A stretch of 54,050 nucleotides of DNA, taken from NCBI GenBank assembly GCA_964444795.1, contig CAYUIQ010000023.1, positions 1-54,050 of the forward strand. Reading direction: 5' to 3'. Below are positions 35,591 through 44,191 of this stretch, one piece after another (position 1 is the stretch's first letter; each line of letters begins with the position of its first letter). Under the pieces are notes generated by a model. The model was given only the letters and a program-made list of their open reading frames with translations, had not been told where the DNA came from and made no database searches. The position numbers and the translations under genes are program-made. Source of the DNA: JABMRP01 sp964444795 (GTDB taxonomy: Bacteria; Planctomycetota; Planctomycetia; Pirellulales; Thermoguttaceae).

Positions 35591-35782
35591 TCTACGTAGA
35601 GAATCAAAGGCGGGCCGCAGGGGAGCATCGACAATTGACACCTGGCGAGCGGATCCGGCCGACAGCGAGGTCCACGCTGTTTTCCTGACCCCCATCCCCG
35701 AACCCTCCACCCTCGCCGCCCTCATCAGCATGGGCCTCACGGGGCTGGTGATCGCATGGCGCCGCCGAAAACGACGTGCATG
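35577..35782 (+). pseudogene. Remnant of a PEP-CTERM protein
   Basis: An open frame of 68 codons without a start codon ends in a textbook PEP-CTERM tail: PIPEPSTLAALISMGL, a hydrophobic helix, then WRRRKRRA and a stop. The tail directs exported proteins to an exosortase for processing. Only the last part of the gene survives; the frame runs back into the end of the zinc-ribbon gene. The stop is at 35780-35782. Confidence 0.7.
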
Positions 35783-35917
35783 ATCGGAACGGCGCCCCTG
35801 CTGGGGACGAAAAAGCTGCCATGTGGAAGTTGATAAATTGTACCTGAGCGCACACCGATAACTCAACTGCCGGGAGCGGTTTTTGAAAAGGCTATGAAAA
35901 TCGTTCGCCGACCTGCC

Positions 35918-38900
35918 TCACGGCCCTTGGGCCGGCTTGTGCCATGTCGATTGCCAGTAGGCCCGGTCCACCGCGTAGACGTCGACCGGGTCGTCCACTC
36001 CGTGCGAGTCCGGGAGGATGCCGTAGCGCTGCATCTCGCGAACGTATTCCGCGCGCGGCTGGAAGCCCGGCATATCGAAACGTTTGATTTCGTCGAGATG
36101 CTTCTTTGCGTCCGCGATGGCCTGCCGGAGCGTCTGATAATCGGGATCTTCGGTCGTGGCAAAGACGGGCCGTATGCCGCCGTCCTTCGATAGGCCAGCG
36201 TCTTTCGCTCGGCAAATCTCCAGTCCGCCGGCCTCCTTGGCCAAGGGGGCGAGAAGCTGAAGCGACTGCTCGGGCCGGCTCAGATTGTAGAGCAGGTGGC
36301 GGTTGAAGCGAAACGCGGGATGGTTGCGTTGGCTCTCGGGCAGGGCCAGGCGGTTCATCGCCCCTTCCGCCCAGGGAACGAGCCCCCGGTTGTCCGACGG
36401 CGAGTTGGGCAACGACATCGGGCCTTGATGGCAGCCCCCGCAGCGCTGATTCAACACCGCTTGAGCCGCCTTGATGCTCGGCCACTGAAGATCGCGGCGG
36501 TCGAGCCCGTTTGCATAATGGCCGATCGTACCGGTGCCCATGGCCGCGTACGTGCCCGGATACGCAGCGCCGCTATCGATCCAAAGCCGGATCATTGTCC
36601 GCTCGTGCTCCGAGAGTTTCGCGTCGAAGTGACCGCCGTCGAGCTTCCGCAGAAGGGGACTGGCGGCCGAGCCGAGCGATCGGGGCGGATAGTTGCTCTT
36701 GCGGAGGTTACGGCCGTCGGAAAACTGAGCACTAATCGTGAGCGTGTAGAAACTGTGTGAGAACATCGGCCCGCGGTCGCCCGAGAGAATGATTCCACCG
36801 GCCATCGGTCCGCCCCGGCTCGTGACTTCGTAGTCGTGACAGCCAACGCAATGCCGGTCGAGAATCGGCTGGACGTCGCGGGGGAAATCGAAGACATCGG
36901 GAGTGTCGGGGATCGGCGCAATCCGGCTCGGTGGCCGGCGCACCGCCGACATCGCCTTTCCCGAACGGGGCGTCTCGACGCGCTGCTCGTGACATCCCAC
37001 GCAACTCATCGTCTCACCCGGCTGCAAGGTCAAAAAGCTCTGCATTCGCTTCACGGCCACGTCGTTCTCGTCCAACGCCACGAAGAACAGCGGCCGCATG
37101 GCGGGCAGCTCCACGTAGGCCGATCCGTCCGGCTCGACGGGCACGGTGCCCAGTACCCGCTCCAGCAGGAACGTCCCGCCGTAGCTCAAAGGCTCCATGC
37201 CGCTGAACATGTTGTACGGTTTGGGCAAGATTTCCAGGACGAGCAGTTTCTTGATATCGCCCGGCTCGACACCCGCCATGTTTCGTCCATGATGAACATT
37301 TTCGATGACCACCCGGCCGGTCGCTTGTGCCAGATCGGTTCTTGGCGCAATGGTGCGTTCCCTTGCCCGTGGACGCACGGGACGCGGTTCATGCACTTTC
37401 ATTCGCCCCACGCGCCACTCGGCGGGCATCTCAAAGATCGTCTCGCGGTTGCCCTGGCGGTCCATCAGCAGAATCGAGCACTCTTGAGCCACGAGAAACA
37501 GGTCTTCGGTCAGCGGATAGGGATCGCGAAAGAGCCCCCCGCGACTGACCGGCCGGGCCATGTCCCCGGCGTCGGGCCCCTTGCCCGGATCGACAATCGT
37601 GATCACGCCTTCATGCTCGTTGCGGCCGTGACCGGGCGCAAAGGATGCCACCACCCGGTCGGTGTTCGGTATCGGCTTGGCGTCGATCATTACCGTGTTG
37701 GGATGTTGGTTGCCAAAATAGATCATCTGGCCCGTGCCGTCCGGGTTCATCGTCCAAAGATGATGGTAGCCGATCTGGCTGCGGTCGACATACTCCCATC
37801 GCTGGTACAGGATCCGCCCGTCGGGTAGCACCCAGGGCGTGTTCTCCTGCTCCGTGTTGGCCGAAAGCTGGCGAATGCTCCCGCCGTCGGCGTCGCAGCG
37901 GTAGAGGACGGCCACTTGCGTGAAGTAACAAGGCACCCAGCGGTCGCAACGGCTTGAGCAGAAGACGATGCCACCGTCGGGCAAGTACGCCGGCTCGAAA
38001 TCGTCGTACGGCCCGTCGGTCAGTCGGCGCATCCCGGTTCCGTCGACGTCGATTTCATAGAGGTGATAGTACGGTTGCCCGCCTTTGCGGTAGGAGAAAA
38101 GGATCTTCCGGCCGTCGTAGTGGAGTTGCGGATCGCGGACGCCGCCGGTGGGATCGTCAATAAGAGTGTTCACTTCGCCCGTCTTCAGGCTCAAGCGGCA
38201 CAACCGCCCGCCGTCGTGGTAGTACTTTCGGTCCGGACGGATGATGTCGTAGCCGAAGTTGGCGTACCAGTGGCCGTCGGGATCGGCCTGACGAACGGCA
38301 AAGACAATCTCTTCCACGGGACATCGATCGGCCAGCGAGGGAAAGTCGACCGGTGCCCGCGCGGCGAGTTCTTCGGCATGCTTGCGGCGAATTTCGTCGT
38401 CGGAGAGCACGCGCCGGTGTACTTCGACGTTGTCCAACAAACCGTCGAAATTGCGGCCGTCGTCTTTCAAATTGCGGCGAAGATGGAAAACCCCGTCCGC
38501 GGCCGTGTCGAGCTTCGTTTTCACTCCGCCGCCGAGCTTGCCGTCGAAGTAGAGCCGGGCGACCGTTCCGTCGTACGTACCCACGACGTGGTGCCAGCGG
38601 TTTGCCGAGATACGGCCGGGAATCTTGACGTGCAGATCATCGGGCCAGCCCCAGAAGTAGAAACAGAGCGTGTCCTCTCGGGCCAGCCAGAGCCCCCGAG
38701 CGCGGCCCGGTTCCTGCTTGCCGTAGACGAAGAGCACTTGATCCGCCGCACCGGACCGGCGCGCAAACCAGAGACTGATCGACCCGGGCTCGGCACCGCC
38801 GGGCATGCGAGCCGCCGAGCCGCTAGGGTGCTGTCCCAGCGTCAACGCGTCACCGCTACGCGTCCCATCGGCGGATTGTCCCATGGCCGGCAATACGCAC

Positions 38901-38947
38901 ACCAGAAGTATCACCGCCACGACCTTCAACAACAGATGTCCATGCAT
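35918..38947 (-). CDS. Exported LamG / beta-propeller / multihaem cytochrome c protein (HzsA-like)
   Basis: A 1,009-residue protein with a signal peptide (LLLKVVAVILLVCVLPAMG, cut before QSADG). Residues about 30-195 form a LamG-like jelly-roll (ISLWFARRSG; WHHVVGTYDG; LYFDGK; DGLLDNVEVHRRVL). A TolB/WD40-like beta-propeller follows (LHYDGRKILFSYRKGG; DFEPAYLPDGGIVFCSSR). The last part holds three CXXCH haem sites near residues 647 (SCVGCHEQ), 698 (HCVGCHDY) and 833 (RCGGCHQG), in the arrangement of HzsA-related planctomycete proteins. It is probably periplasmic and acts in electron transfer or carbohydrate-linked binding; hydrazine synthesis is not implied. The start at 38947 is chosen, but an ATG 8 codons upstream is possible. 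The 3' end is duplicated at 32.5 kb. Confidence 0.85.
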   Translation of the reverse strand: MHGHLLLKVVAVILLVCVLPAMGQSADGTRSGDALTLGQHPSGSAARMPGGAEPGSISLWFARRSGAADQVLFVYGKQEPGRARGLWLAREDTLCFYFWGWPDDLHVKIPGRISANRWHHVVGTYDGTVARLYFDGKLGGGVKTKLDTAADGVFHLRRNLKDDGRNFDGLLDNVEVHRRVLSDDEIRRKHAEELAARAPVDFPSLADRCPVEEIVFAVRQADPDGHWYANFGYDIIRPDRKYYHDGGRLCRLSLKTGEVNTLIDDPTGGVRDPQLHYDGRKILFSYRKGGQPYYHLYEIDVDGTGMRRLTDGPYDDFEPAYLPDGGIVFCSSRCDRWVPCYFTQVAVLYRCDADGGSIRQLSANTEQENTPWVLPDGRILYQRWEYVDRSQIGYHHLWTMNPDGTGQMIYFGNQHPNTVMIDAKPIPNTDRVVASFAPGHGRNEHEGVITIVDPGKGPDAGDMARPVSRGGLFRDPYPLTEDLFLVAQECSILLMDRQGNRETIFEMPAEWRVGRMKVHEPRPVRPRARERTIAPRTDLAQATGRVVIENVHHGRNMAGVEPGDIKKLLVLEILPKPYNMFSGMEPLSYGGTFLLERVLGTVPVEPDGSAYVELPAMRPLFFVALDENDVAVKRMQSFLTLQPGETMSCVGCHEQRVETPRSGKAMSAVRRPPSRIAPIPDTPDVFDFPRDVQPILDRHCVGCHDYEVTSRGGPMAGGIILSGDRGPMFSHSFYTLTISAQFSDGRNLRKSNYPPRSLGSAASPLLRKLDGGHFDAKLSEHERTMIRLWIDSGAAYPGTYAAMGTGTIGHYANGLDRRDLQWPSIKAAQAVLNQRCGGCHQGPMSLPNSPSDNRGLVPWAEGAMNRLALPESQRNHPAFRFNRHLLYNLSRPEQSLQLLAPLAKEAGGLEICRAKDAGLSKDGGIRPVFATTEDPDYQTLRQAIADAKKHLDEIKRFDMPGFQPRAEYVREMQRYGILPDSHGVDDPVDVYAVDRAYWQSTWHKPAQGP
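35934..36223. repeat. Direct repeat, copy 2 (290 bp), within the cytochrome gene
   Basis: The intact counterpart of 32547-32836. The two copies bracket about 3.1 kb of accessory genes, so recombination between them would delete or duplicate that segment. Confidence 0.9.
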
Positions 38948-39118
38948 GGCAGGTTCGCCTTTCTGTTTCATTGTCTGACGGCCCCATCCTACCCGATTCA
39001 CTTCAGACCGTGAATCTCCGGCAAAGCCAACTCCGCTGGCGGGCCTTCGAGCCATGCGAGAAGCTTCGCCTCGGCATATCTTGCGGAAACGGTCGATGGC
39101 AGGATAAGATGACCCTAA

Positions 39119-39192
39119 GCCCCTGTAGCTCAATTGGATAGAGCACCGGCCTTCTAAGCCGGATGTTCCAGGTTCGAATCCTGGCGGGGGTG
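39119..39192 (+). tRNA. tRNA-Arg (anticodon TCT)
   Basis: A 74-base cloverleaf. The acceptor arm GCCCCTG pairs with CGGGGGT (G-U at the first pair), the anticodon arm is CCGGC-CTTCTAA-GCCGG with anticodon TCT, and the T arm is CCAGG-TTCGAAT-CCTGG. The discriminator is G and CCA is not encoded. It reads AGA codons. It is followed by about 2 kb of mobile-element scraps, consistent with tRNA genes being common integration sites. Confidence 0.95.
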
Positions 39193-39360
39193 CTTGTGAC
39201 TGGGGGTGCCTGAGCGTGCCAAGTCTTTCTATATTAACGGGTTGCGTCGATTCTTCAGTCCGCCAGTGTCGCAGTTTCCCATCCGTTGACCATAGACGAG
39301 GTGGTGAGGTGGAATGCGAAGCCTCAGCACGCATCATTACTCTTCACGGGAGTTGGAGAC

Positions 39361-39888
39361 ATGAAGACGCTTTTTGCCACCCTGGTTGTTGCCGTTGCCG
39401 CCCCGGCAATTCTGAACGGTTTGGCGGGCGAATCCCTGGCTGCGGGAAAGCCTGCCGTCTCGCCTGCCATTGCTCGGACACTAAATGCCGAATACAAGCA
39501 GTTGAAGTCCGACATAGCGAAAGTCGAACAAGCAATTCAACTCCGCGAGCAATGGCAAACCCTCAACGAGCATCTCTATGGCACCGAGAAATATCGCCGT
39601 TGCGTGAGTCAGATTCGCGCATTGAAATCCCGCCTGAACTGGATCGACCAGGAAATGCGAACCAATCGGGCGAATTACTCTGGTGCCAAGGGGGGATGGG
39701 CCATGCCACACGACTCGCAGCCGGCCACGCTTTTTGGCGCCGCCTTCGACGGCGGGCCGGACTACGTTCCCAAGGTCGGTGATCCGCTTTATGTAAGCAG
39801 CTACTGCAAGTACGACAAGAGGACAACGGATTGGCTGAAATTCAGCGACGGCAGTCGCTATTGCACTGTGTGCGGTCGAAGGCCGTGA
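39361..39888 (+). CDS. Secreted hypothetical protein
   Basis: A 175-residue protein with a signal peptide (KTLFATLVVAVAAPAILNGL, probable cut after SLAAG). A helical coiled-coil-like region follows (about 40-100, LNAEYKQLKSDIAKVEQAIQ). The C-terminal part contains SSYCKYD and RYCTVCGRRP, three cysteines that could bind a metal or form a disulfide after export. No family recognised. The start is the ATG that opens the signal peptide, with GGAG upstream; a longer frame begins at 39286 without such a site. It is 168 bases downstream of the tRNA. Confidence 0.68.
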   Translation: MKTLFATLVVAVAAPAILNGLAGESLAAGKPAVSPAIARTLNAEYKQLKSDIAKVEQAIQLREQWQTLNEHLYGTEKYRRCVSQIRALKSRLNWIDQEMRTNRANYSGAKGGWAMPHDSQPATLFGAAFDGGPDYVPKVGDPLYVSSYCKYDKRTTDWLKFSDGSRYCTVCGRRP

Positions 39889-40020
39889 CTTCCGGCGACC
39901 AGGCGATGCGTCGACGGCGATTGGGCAACGGCATTGGACTGGCTAAATCTTTGGTAGCCAGAAGTTGCCCGGTTTTGGCGTTTTCTCGGTGGGCAAATCC
40001 TTGGCAGCAAAGTGGTTAAG

Positions 40021-40296
40021 CTAGATGTAGGTGAGCCGCTTGGCGGTGGCGTGGGACCGCCAGGCGGGGCCGGCGTAGCAAAACGTGGCGCAGGCTCGCA
40101 TCCCCTTTAGCTCGCCGCGCCTCTTGCTGCCACGGGTGTCTCGGGCAAACGAGGTTCCGGAGTCTTTGGTCACACTCGCAGGGGGAAGAGATTCCCGGGC
40201 GGCGAACCAACCGCCAGGCGGTCGACCGATCGAAGCTGCAAATGAACGCCGTCTGGCCGTGCAGCAGGCTACCTCTTCCACCTCCTTGACGTCCAC
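40021..40296 (-). CDS. Doubtful small hypothetical protein
   Basis: A 91-residue frame with good coding-like third-position GC in its last 50 codons (SGTSFARDTRGSKRRGEL onward). There is no ribosome-binding site and no recognised domain. It could be the end of a decayed gene from the mobile-element patch next to the tRNA. The rest of 39889-40368 shows nothing else. Confidence 0.28.
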   Translation of the reverse strand: MDVKEVEEVACCTARRRSFAASIGRPPGGWFAARESLPPASVTKDSGTSFARDTRGSKRRGELKGMRACATFCYAGPAWRSHATAKRLTYI

Positions 40297-40368
40297 GTCG
40301 GACGCGGCAAGAATGTACCCCTAGATGGTTGCATCCTGTACAGCCAAGAGACTGAGTGAGTTGTCCCT

Positions 40369-40728
40369 ATGGCCGACTACCAGAACATTCAGTTGTCGTT
40401 CCACGAAGACATAGCTGCGGTTCGCCTGATTCCGGGACGGCGTGGTTTCGAGCTGGACAAGCCGTTCGACGAGCTACTGGACTTCGTGACGACAAATCGC
40501 CCGACCAAGGTAGTCCTGGATTTCAGCCGTATTGAACACTTCTCACCGAGTCCTGCTTGGCCTGGCTGGTCCGGCACACTCAAGCATTTGAGGGACCGAG
40601 GTGGCCAATTGAAAGTCTGTCGGATGCACAGGGATGCTGCGGATATTCTTTGCTGGACAATCGGTCAAGGTTTTCAGATCTACGCTTCCGAAGAAGAGGC
40701 TTTCCAGGCTTTCAAAGACGATGAGTGA
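40369..40728 (+). CDS. STAS-domain protein (anti-sigma-factor antagonist-like)
   Basis: A 119-residue protein with a STAS-type alpha/beta layout: a first strand (IAAVRLIPGRRGFE), helix, strand KVVLDFSRIEHF and then SPSPAWPGW, where the phosphorylatable Ser of SpoIIAA-like proteins would sit, followed by LKHLRDRGGQLKVCRM. STAS proteins bind anti-sigma kinases or act as signalling modules. The Ser context is not canonical (typical DxSG is absent), so regulation by phosphorylation is uncertain. There is no anti-sigma partner nearby. The start codon has only a weak upstream site. Confidence 0.65.
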   Translation: MADYQNIQLSFHEDIAAVRLIPGRRGFELDKPFDELLDFVTTNRPTKVVLDFSRIEHFSPSPAWPGWSGTLKHLRDRGGQLKVCRMHRDAADILCWTIGQGFQIYASEEEAFQAFKDDE

Positions 40729-40858
40729 GGATCCGTCAGCGGACAGACTAGGCCACGTTGACCTGCCGCCCGTCCAGTCATCACATCCGTGGGCTTACTT
40801 CGAATCCCCGCCGCCCGCCTCATACTCCCCGCTTCGCACCGTCGCACGCACGGGTTAA

Positions 40859-41014
40859 CGGCATTGGCGCGTGTTTGCACTGGCACGGGGCTTCAAGGCC
40901 ATCGCCCGGCTGACCGACACCGAGGCCGACGATCTGAAATCGGCCGTCCGGCACTGGCACCAAGAAGCCGGGGCAGTTCACCACTCGTCGTCGGCGTTAG
41001 GCTTCTTGACGTGA
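40859..41014 (+). pseudogene. Remnant of a phage/plasmid-type gene
   Basis: A frame opening after a stop at 40856-40858 with no start codon encodes WRVFALARGFKAIARLTD, then EADDLKSAVRHWHQEAG, and ends at 41014. This resembles segments that recur in planctomycete phage- or plasmid-borne replication-type proteins, from memory only. It would be an internal piece of a larger gene. Confidence 0.35.
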
Positions 41015-41304
41015 GGCTTATCGGTCTTCGGATCATCGCCACTGGCAACGGGATCGAGGCAGCTATCGATATCACGCTGGGCATCATCTAGCGCCTTGTT
41101 AAAGATCTCCGTGGCTTCGGGACCGAACTCCCGCCCGAGCGCTTCGCCGGCAGTGCGGAGGATCGTGGCGATGCGGGCAAGAACTTCGTGGACCTCATCG
41201 CGGGGCAGAAGTTGGCCGAGTTTCACCCGACGCTCGATACGGGCCAACAAGGCACGCTCCCTGCGGTACCACTCCAGCCACGGACTGTTGGCGCCGGCCA
41301 GCAT
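40978..41304 (-). pseudogene. Truncated phage-like gene, terminase small subunit/Nu1-like C-terminus
   Basis: A 108-residue frame. Residues 10-75 (YRRERALLARIERRVKLGQLL, then PRDEVHEVLARIATILRTAGE) match the dimerisation helices seen in small terminase or Nu1-like DNA-packaging proteins. The N-terminal DNA-binding domain of that family is missing, so this is probably the surviving 3' half. It overlaps the other remnant by 37 bases on the opposite strand. It is possibly non-functional. Confidence 0.5.
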
Positions 41305-41451
41305 CGGATCACGGGGGAATTAAGCAATTCACACGTGACAGCGGTTGGTCTCCGCCCGCTCCATCCCGCGACGGCGCGCCTGTTTGGCTAACCCGAGCCC
41401 ATGTTTCCGGGGAGCGGCGTGGATATTTCCAGAAAATACCTGCTCAAAAGC

Positions 41452-41481
41452 TTGACTCGTCATCTCGGGCCACTCTATAAT
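41452..41481 (+). promoter_or_regulatory. Near-consensus sigma-70 promoter
   Basis: TTGACT (41452-41457), an 18-base spacer and a perfect TATAAT (41476-41481) precede the PEP-CTERM protein gene, with the start codon about 88 bases downstream. Confidence 0.75.
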
Positions 41482-41568
41482 CGAACGCAGGGATGGCCCT
41501 GCCCCCCTCTACCGGCGGGGTTCTACATCGTTGAGCGACAGACTTTGATGGAAGCGGGAGAATCGCAG

Positions 41569-43068
41569 ATGAATCGTCTCGGTTCGCTGTTTGGAGTGCC
41601 GGCGCTGGTCCCTGGGACGGCCGCGCTGGTGCGTGCGAACCCAACGGATTTGCCCCACATGCGTCGCAAAACCAGCTACGCAATCTGGAGGCTGAGCGTT
41701 ATCACGGCGGTGGGGCTCATTTGCTTCGGCCCGGGCTGTTTGGCTCACGCGGACGGCATCCTTCCGTTTGACACCATCGAGATCAACAAGTATCTGCTGA
41801 TCGGCACGACGGACGATCCCACGGCCGATGCGGTCGACGTGGATAATGGCGAACTCGGCTCGCACAAGGCGGGGGCGCCGTTTGATCCGACCTTTACCAC
41901 CCCTGACGGCACATTCCCGGGCCAGTTAATCATAAACGTACCGGACATCCCGCTGGGCGCGCTGCCGGTGTTCGGCGGGATCAATCACTCCGGCAACATC
42001 GCCGTGACACACTCGCAGGGCAACTTCAATTTCAACGACGTCGCCGTCTACGCGGACACTGGCGTGCAAGCGGCTGATTCGGCAGGCAACGCCGACCATT
42101 CCAACTCGGGTAGCAATTACTACTATTACGACACGACGTTTACCGACGACCCAAACGACCCGGACGACGGCAGCGGCGGATTCACCAATACGCTCGACTC
42201 TTTCGGGCTGGCCAATCCCGGCGTCAACAACAACACGTTCGCAACCGGCAAGTCGGTTAAGGCCCAGGACGTGCCTGCCACGTATAATCTGGTCGACGGC
42301 AACGGTTTGACCGGTGAGGTGAATTTCGAGGCGCTGAAAGCTGATCTCGGCGTGGCAAGGACCGCTATCGCGAAGTTCGATAAGGACGACGACAACTACA
42401 ACGAAGATGGCAACGGCAACCCGATCAACTTCGCCACGATCGATCTCACGAAGTCGTCGAGCATAATCGGCAAGTCAATGCATCCGAATGACAAGGGGTT
42501 CGACGTTTCCGGCGATATCACCGCGACGGCCGACTCCGAGGACGCTGGCGGCTCGTTCACGGTCACCTTGCAGAACACCGGCCTGACCGTCATCGACTTC
42601 GACCTGAAGGAGGGTGCATCGAAGCTCGAAGTAAGCAACTACAACTTCGTCATCGACGGCCCGGAAGGTTCGTTCGCCGTCCTCCGCGTCCCCAACGGTG
42701 TTGAGTTCGCGACCACCCAGGCCAACGTTCTGGCCGGCACCGGTGGGATCGGGTACCACGGTATCATCATCGCCACGCTCAACACCGAGACAAACAATCG
42801 CTTCACCTTCTCACAATCGATCCTCAACGGCGTGGCCTTCTGGTCGCTGCCGGTTGATAACGGCAAGATTGATCATAGCAACACCCAGGGCTGCGCCCAG
42901 TTCATCAGCGGCATCGTCGACATGGACAACGTGCGCTACGTCCATTGCACGGCGGGCCCCATCATCCCTGCCCCGTCGACCGTCGTCGGGCTGGCCAGCA
43001 TGGGAATGGTCGCCGCGGTGGCTTGGCTCTTGCGCAGACGACGATCCGCCGCAAGCCGCGTTGCCTGA
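41569..43068 (+). CDS. Exported protein with PEP-CTERM-like sorting tail
   Basis: A 499-residue protein. A long leader precedes the hydrophobic core of the signal peptide (WRLSVITAVGLICFGPGCLA, cut near HADG). The body is Asp/Asn/Gly-rich and beta-predicted, with VAVYADTGVQ and NNTFATGKS type sequence typical of PEP-CTERM extracellular proteins. The C-terminus is IIPAPSTVVGLASMGM, a hydrophobic stretch, and LLRRRRSAASRVA, a PEP-CTERM variant with PAP instead of PEP. Export and exosortase processing are expected. The start at 41569 has GGGAG 8 bases upstream; 41659 is the alternative start giving a standard-length signal peptide. The product may be a choice-of-anchor type protein. Confidence 0.75.
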   Translation: MNRLGSLFGVPALVPGTAALVRANPTDLPHMRRKTSYAIWRLSVITAVGLICFGPGCLAHADGILPFDTIEINKYLLIGTTDDPTADAVDVDNGELGSHKAGAPFDPTFTTPDGTFPGQLIINVPDIPLGALPVFGGINHSGNIAVTHSQGNFNFNDVAVYADTGVQAADSAGNADHSNSGSNYYYYDTTFTDDPNDPDDGSGGFTNTLDSFGLANPGVNNNTFATGKSVKAQDVPATYNLVDGNGLTGEVNFEALKADLGVARTAIAKFDKDDDNYNEDGNGNPINFATIDLTKSSSIIGKSMHPNDKGFDVSGDITATADSEDAGGSFTVTLQNTGLTVIDFDLKEGASKLEVSNYNFVIDGPEGSFAVLRVPNGVEFATTQANVLAGTGGIGYHGIIIATLNTETNNRFTFSQSILNGVAFWSLPVDNGKIDHSNTQGCAQFISGIVDMDNVRYVHCTAGPIIPAPSTVVGLASMGMVAAVAWLLRRRRSAASRVA

Positions 43069-43113
43069 GATACGCCGTGTGCGTCGGAGAGTAGTCCGGC
43101 GATCCTGCCACGA

Positions 43114-44133
43114 CTAGAGCGAGCGCGACGCTCCGCCGCTGCCCTCGGTGACCTGAGCGTGGGCCGTCACTTGCAGCGTGGGGGCGCTGGCCGAGTCGGT
43201 CTGGATGGTGATCGTAGCGGATACTTTTCCGGCCGTCTCGCCGGCGGTGAAGGTGACGGGGATCAGATGCACGGTCTTGGCGGTCGCCGACTCGTTGAAC
43301 TTGAATCGGGGATCGGCGCAGCTCACCCCCAGCACGCGAAACGGTGCCTTGCCCCGGACCACCAGCGGCCGGGTCACGGTCTCGCCCGGCGCCACGATCC
43401 CGAGCATCACCGGCTGGGCGGCGACCGACGCTTCGACGATTCCCGCCACGGCCAGCGGCACGCGCGCCGACGGCGCATGCGGATCGTTGGTGATCAGAAA
43501 GAGGTGCTCGTTGAGGTAGCCTTCGGGCACGTTTTCCTTGAGCGTGATCTGCAGATCGTAGCCGACACGGCCCGCCTCCCGGACGGTTTCGGTGAGCCTT
43601 GCCTCGAAGTGCTGGCTGGCGCAGCGAATGTCGACGACCTGCCAGTTCCGCCAATTCTGATCGTTGCGGTAGCTGATGGCCACTCGCTGGCTGGCCCGGC
43701 TCCCGGTGGCGACCGATCCGAAGTCGATCTTCCCCGGCTGAATCACGACGTCGCTGCGGATGAACGTGTAGACCTGCAACTGCACTTGCGCCGGGAACGG
43801 CTTGCTGAAGACGACCGTCAGCGTGGCGTCTTTGCGCCCTCTATGTTCGCCCCGGGTATCGATAATCGCCTCGATCTCGGTCTTCTCGTATGTCTTCAGC
43901 ACCTTCTTGGTGATCTTCGGAATCGTACACTTGCAGCTCGATCGAATCGAAACAATCTCGACGTCTTCGAGATACTTGTTCTCCAGGGTGAAGCGGTGCG
44001 TGGCCGTGGCGCCGCGGGCAACCGTGCCGAAGTCGTGGCTGGTGTGATCGAACATGTCGACGGCCCATTGCTGAGCCGTTGCCGCTCGGCACGCCGCCAG
44101 AAGAACAACCGATGTCAAAAGAATCTTCCGCAT
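43114..44133 (-). CDS. DUF1573 domain-containing exported protein
   Basis: A 339-residue protein with a signal peptide (RKILLTSVVLLAACRAATA). The DUF1573 domain at about 30-130 has HDFGTVARGATATHRFTLEN and SIRSSCKCT, the typical Cys-x-Cys of the family, and a second Ig-like section (GKIDFGSVATGSRASQRVAI) follows. These domains are Ig-like and found in many secreted or cell-surface proteins of planctomycetes and bacteroidetes. Role unknown. It is 58 bases downstream of the corrinoid protein gene and could share its transcript, but a functional link is unproven. The start at 44133 opens the signal peptide. Confidence 0.82.
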   Translation of the reverse strand: MRKILLTSVVLLAACRAATAQQWAVDMFDHTSHDFGTVARGATATHRFTLENKYLEDVEIVSIRSSCKCTIPKITKKVLKTYEKTEIEAIIDTRGEHRGRKDATLTVVFSKPFPAQVQLQVYTFIRSDVVIQPGKIDFGSVATGSRASQRVAISYRNDQNWRNWQVVDIRCASQHFEARLTETVREAGRVGYDLQITLKENVPEGYLNEHLFLITNDPHAPSARVPLAVAGIVEASVAAQPVMLGIVAPGETVTRPLVVRGKAPFRVLGVSCADPRFKFNESATAKTVHLIPVTFTAGETAGKVSATITIQTDSASAPTLQVTAHAQVTEGSGGASRSL

Positions 44134-44191
44134 CAAGGTTCGTTTCCTTCCATGAAACGTTCGATAGGCAATCGCCGGCCATCCCGGCATA

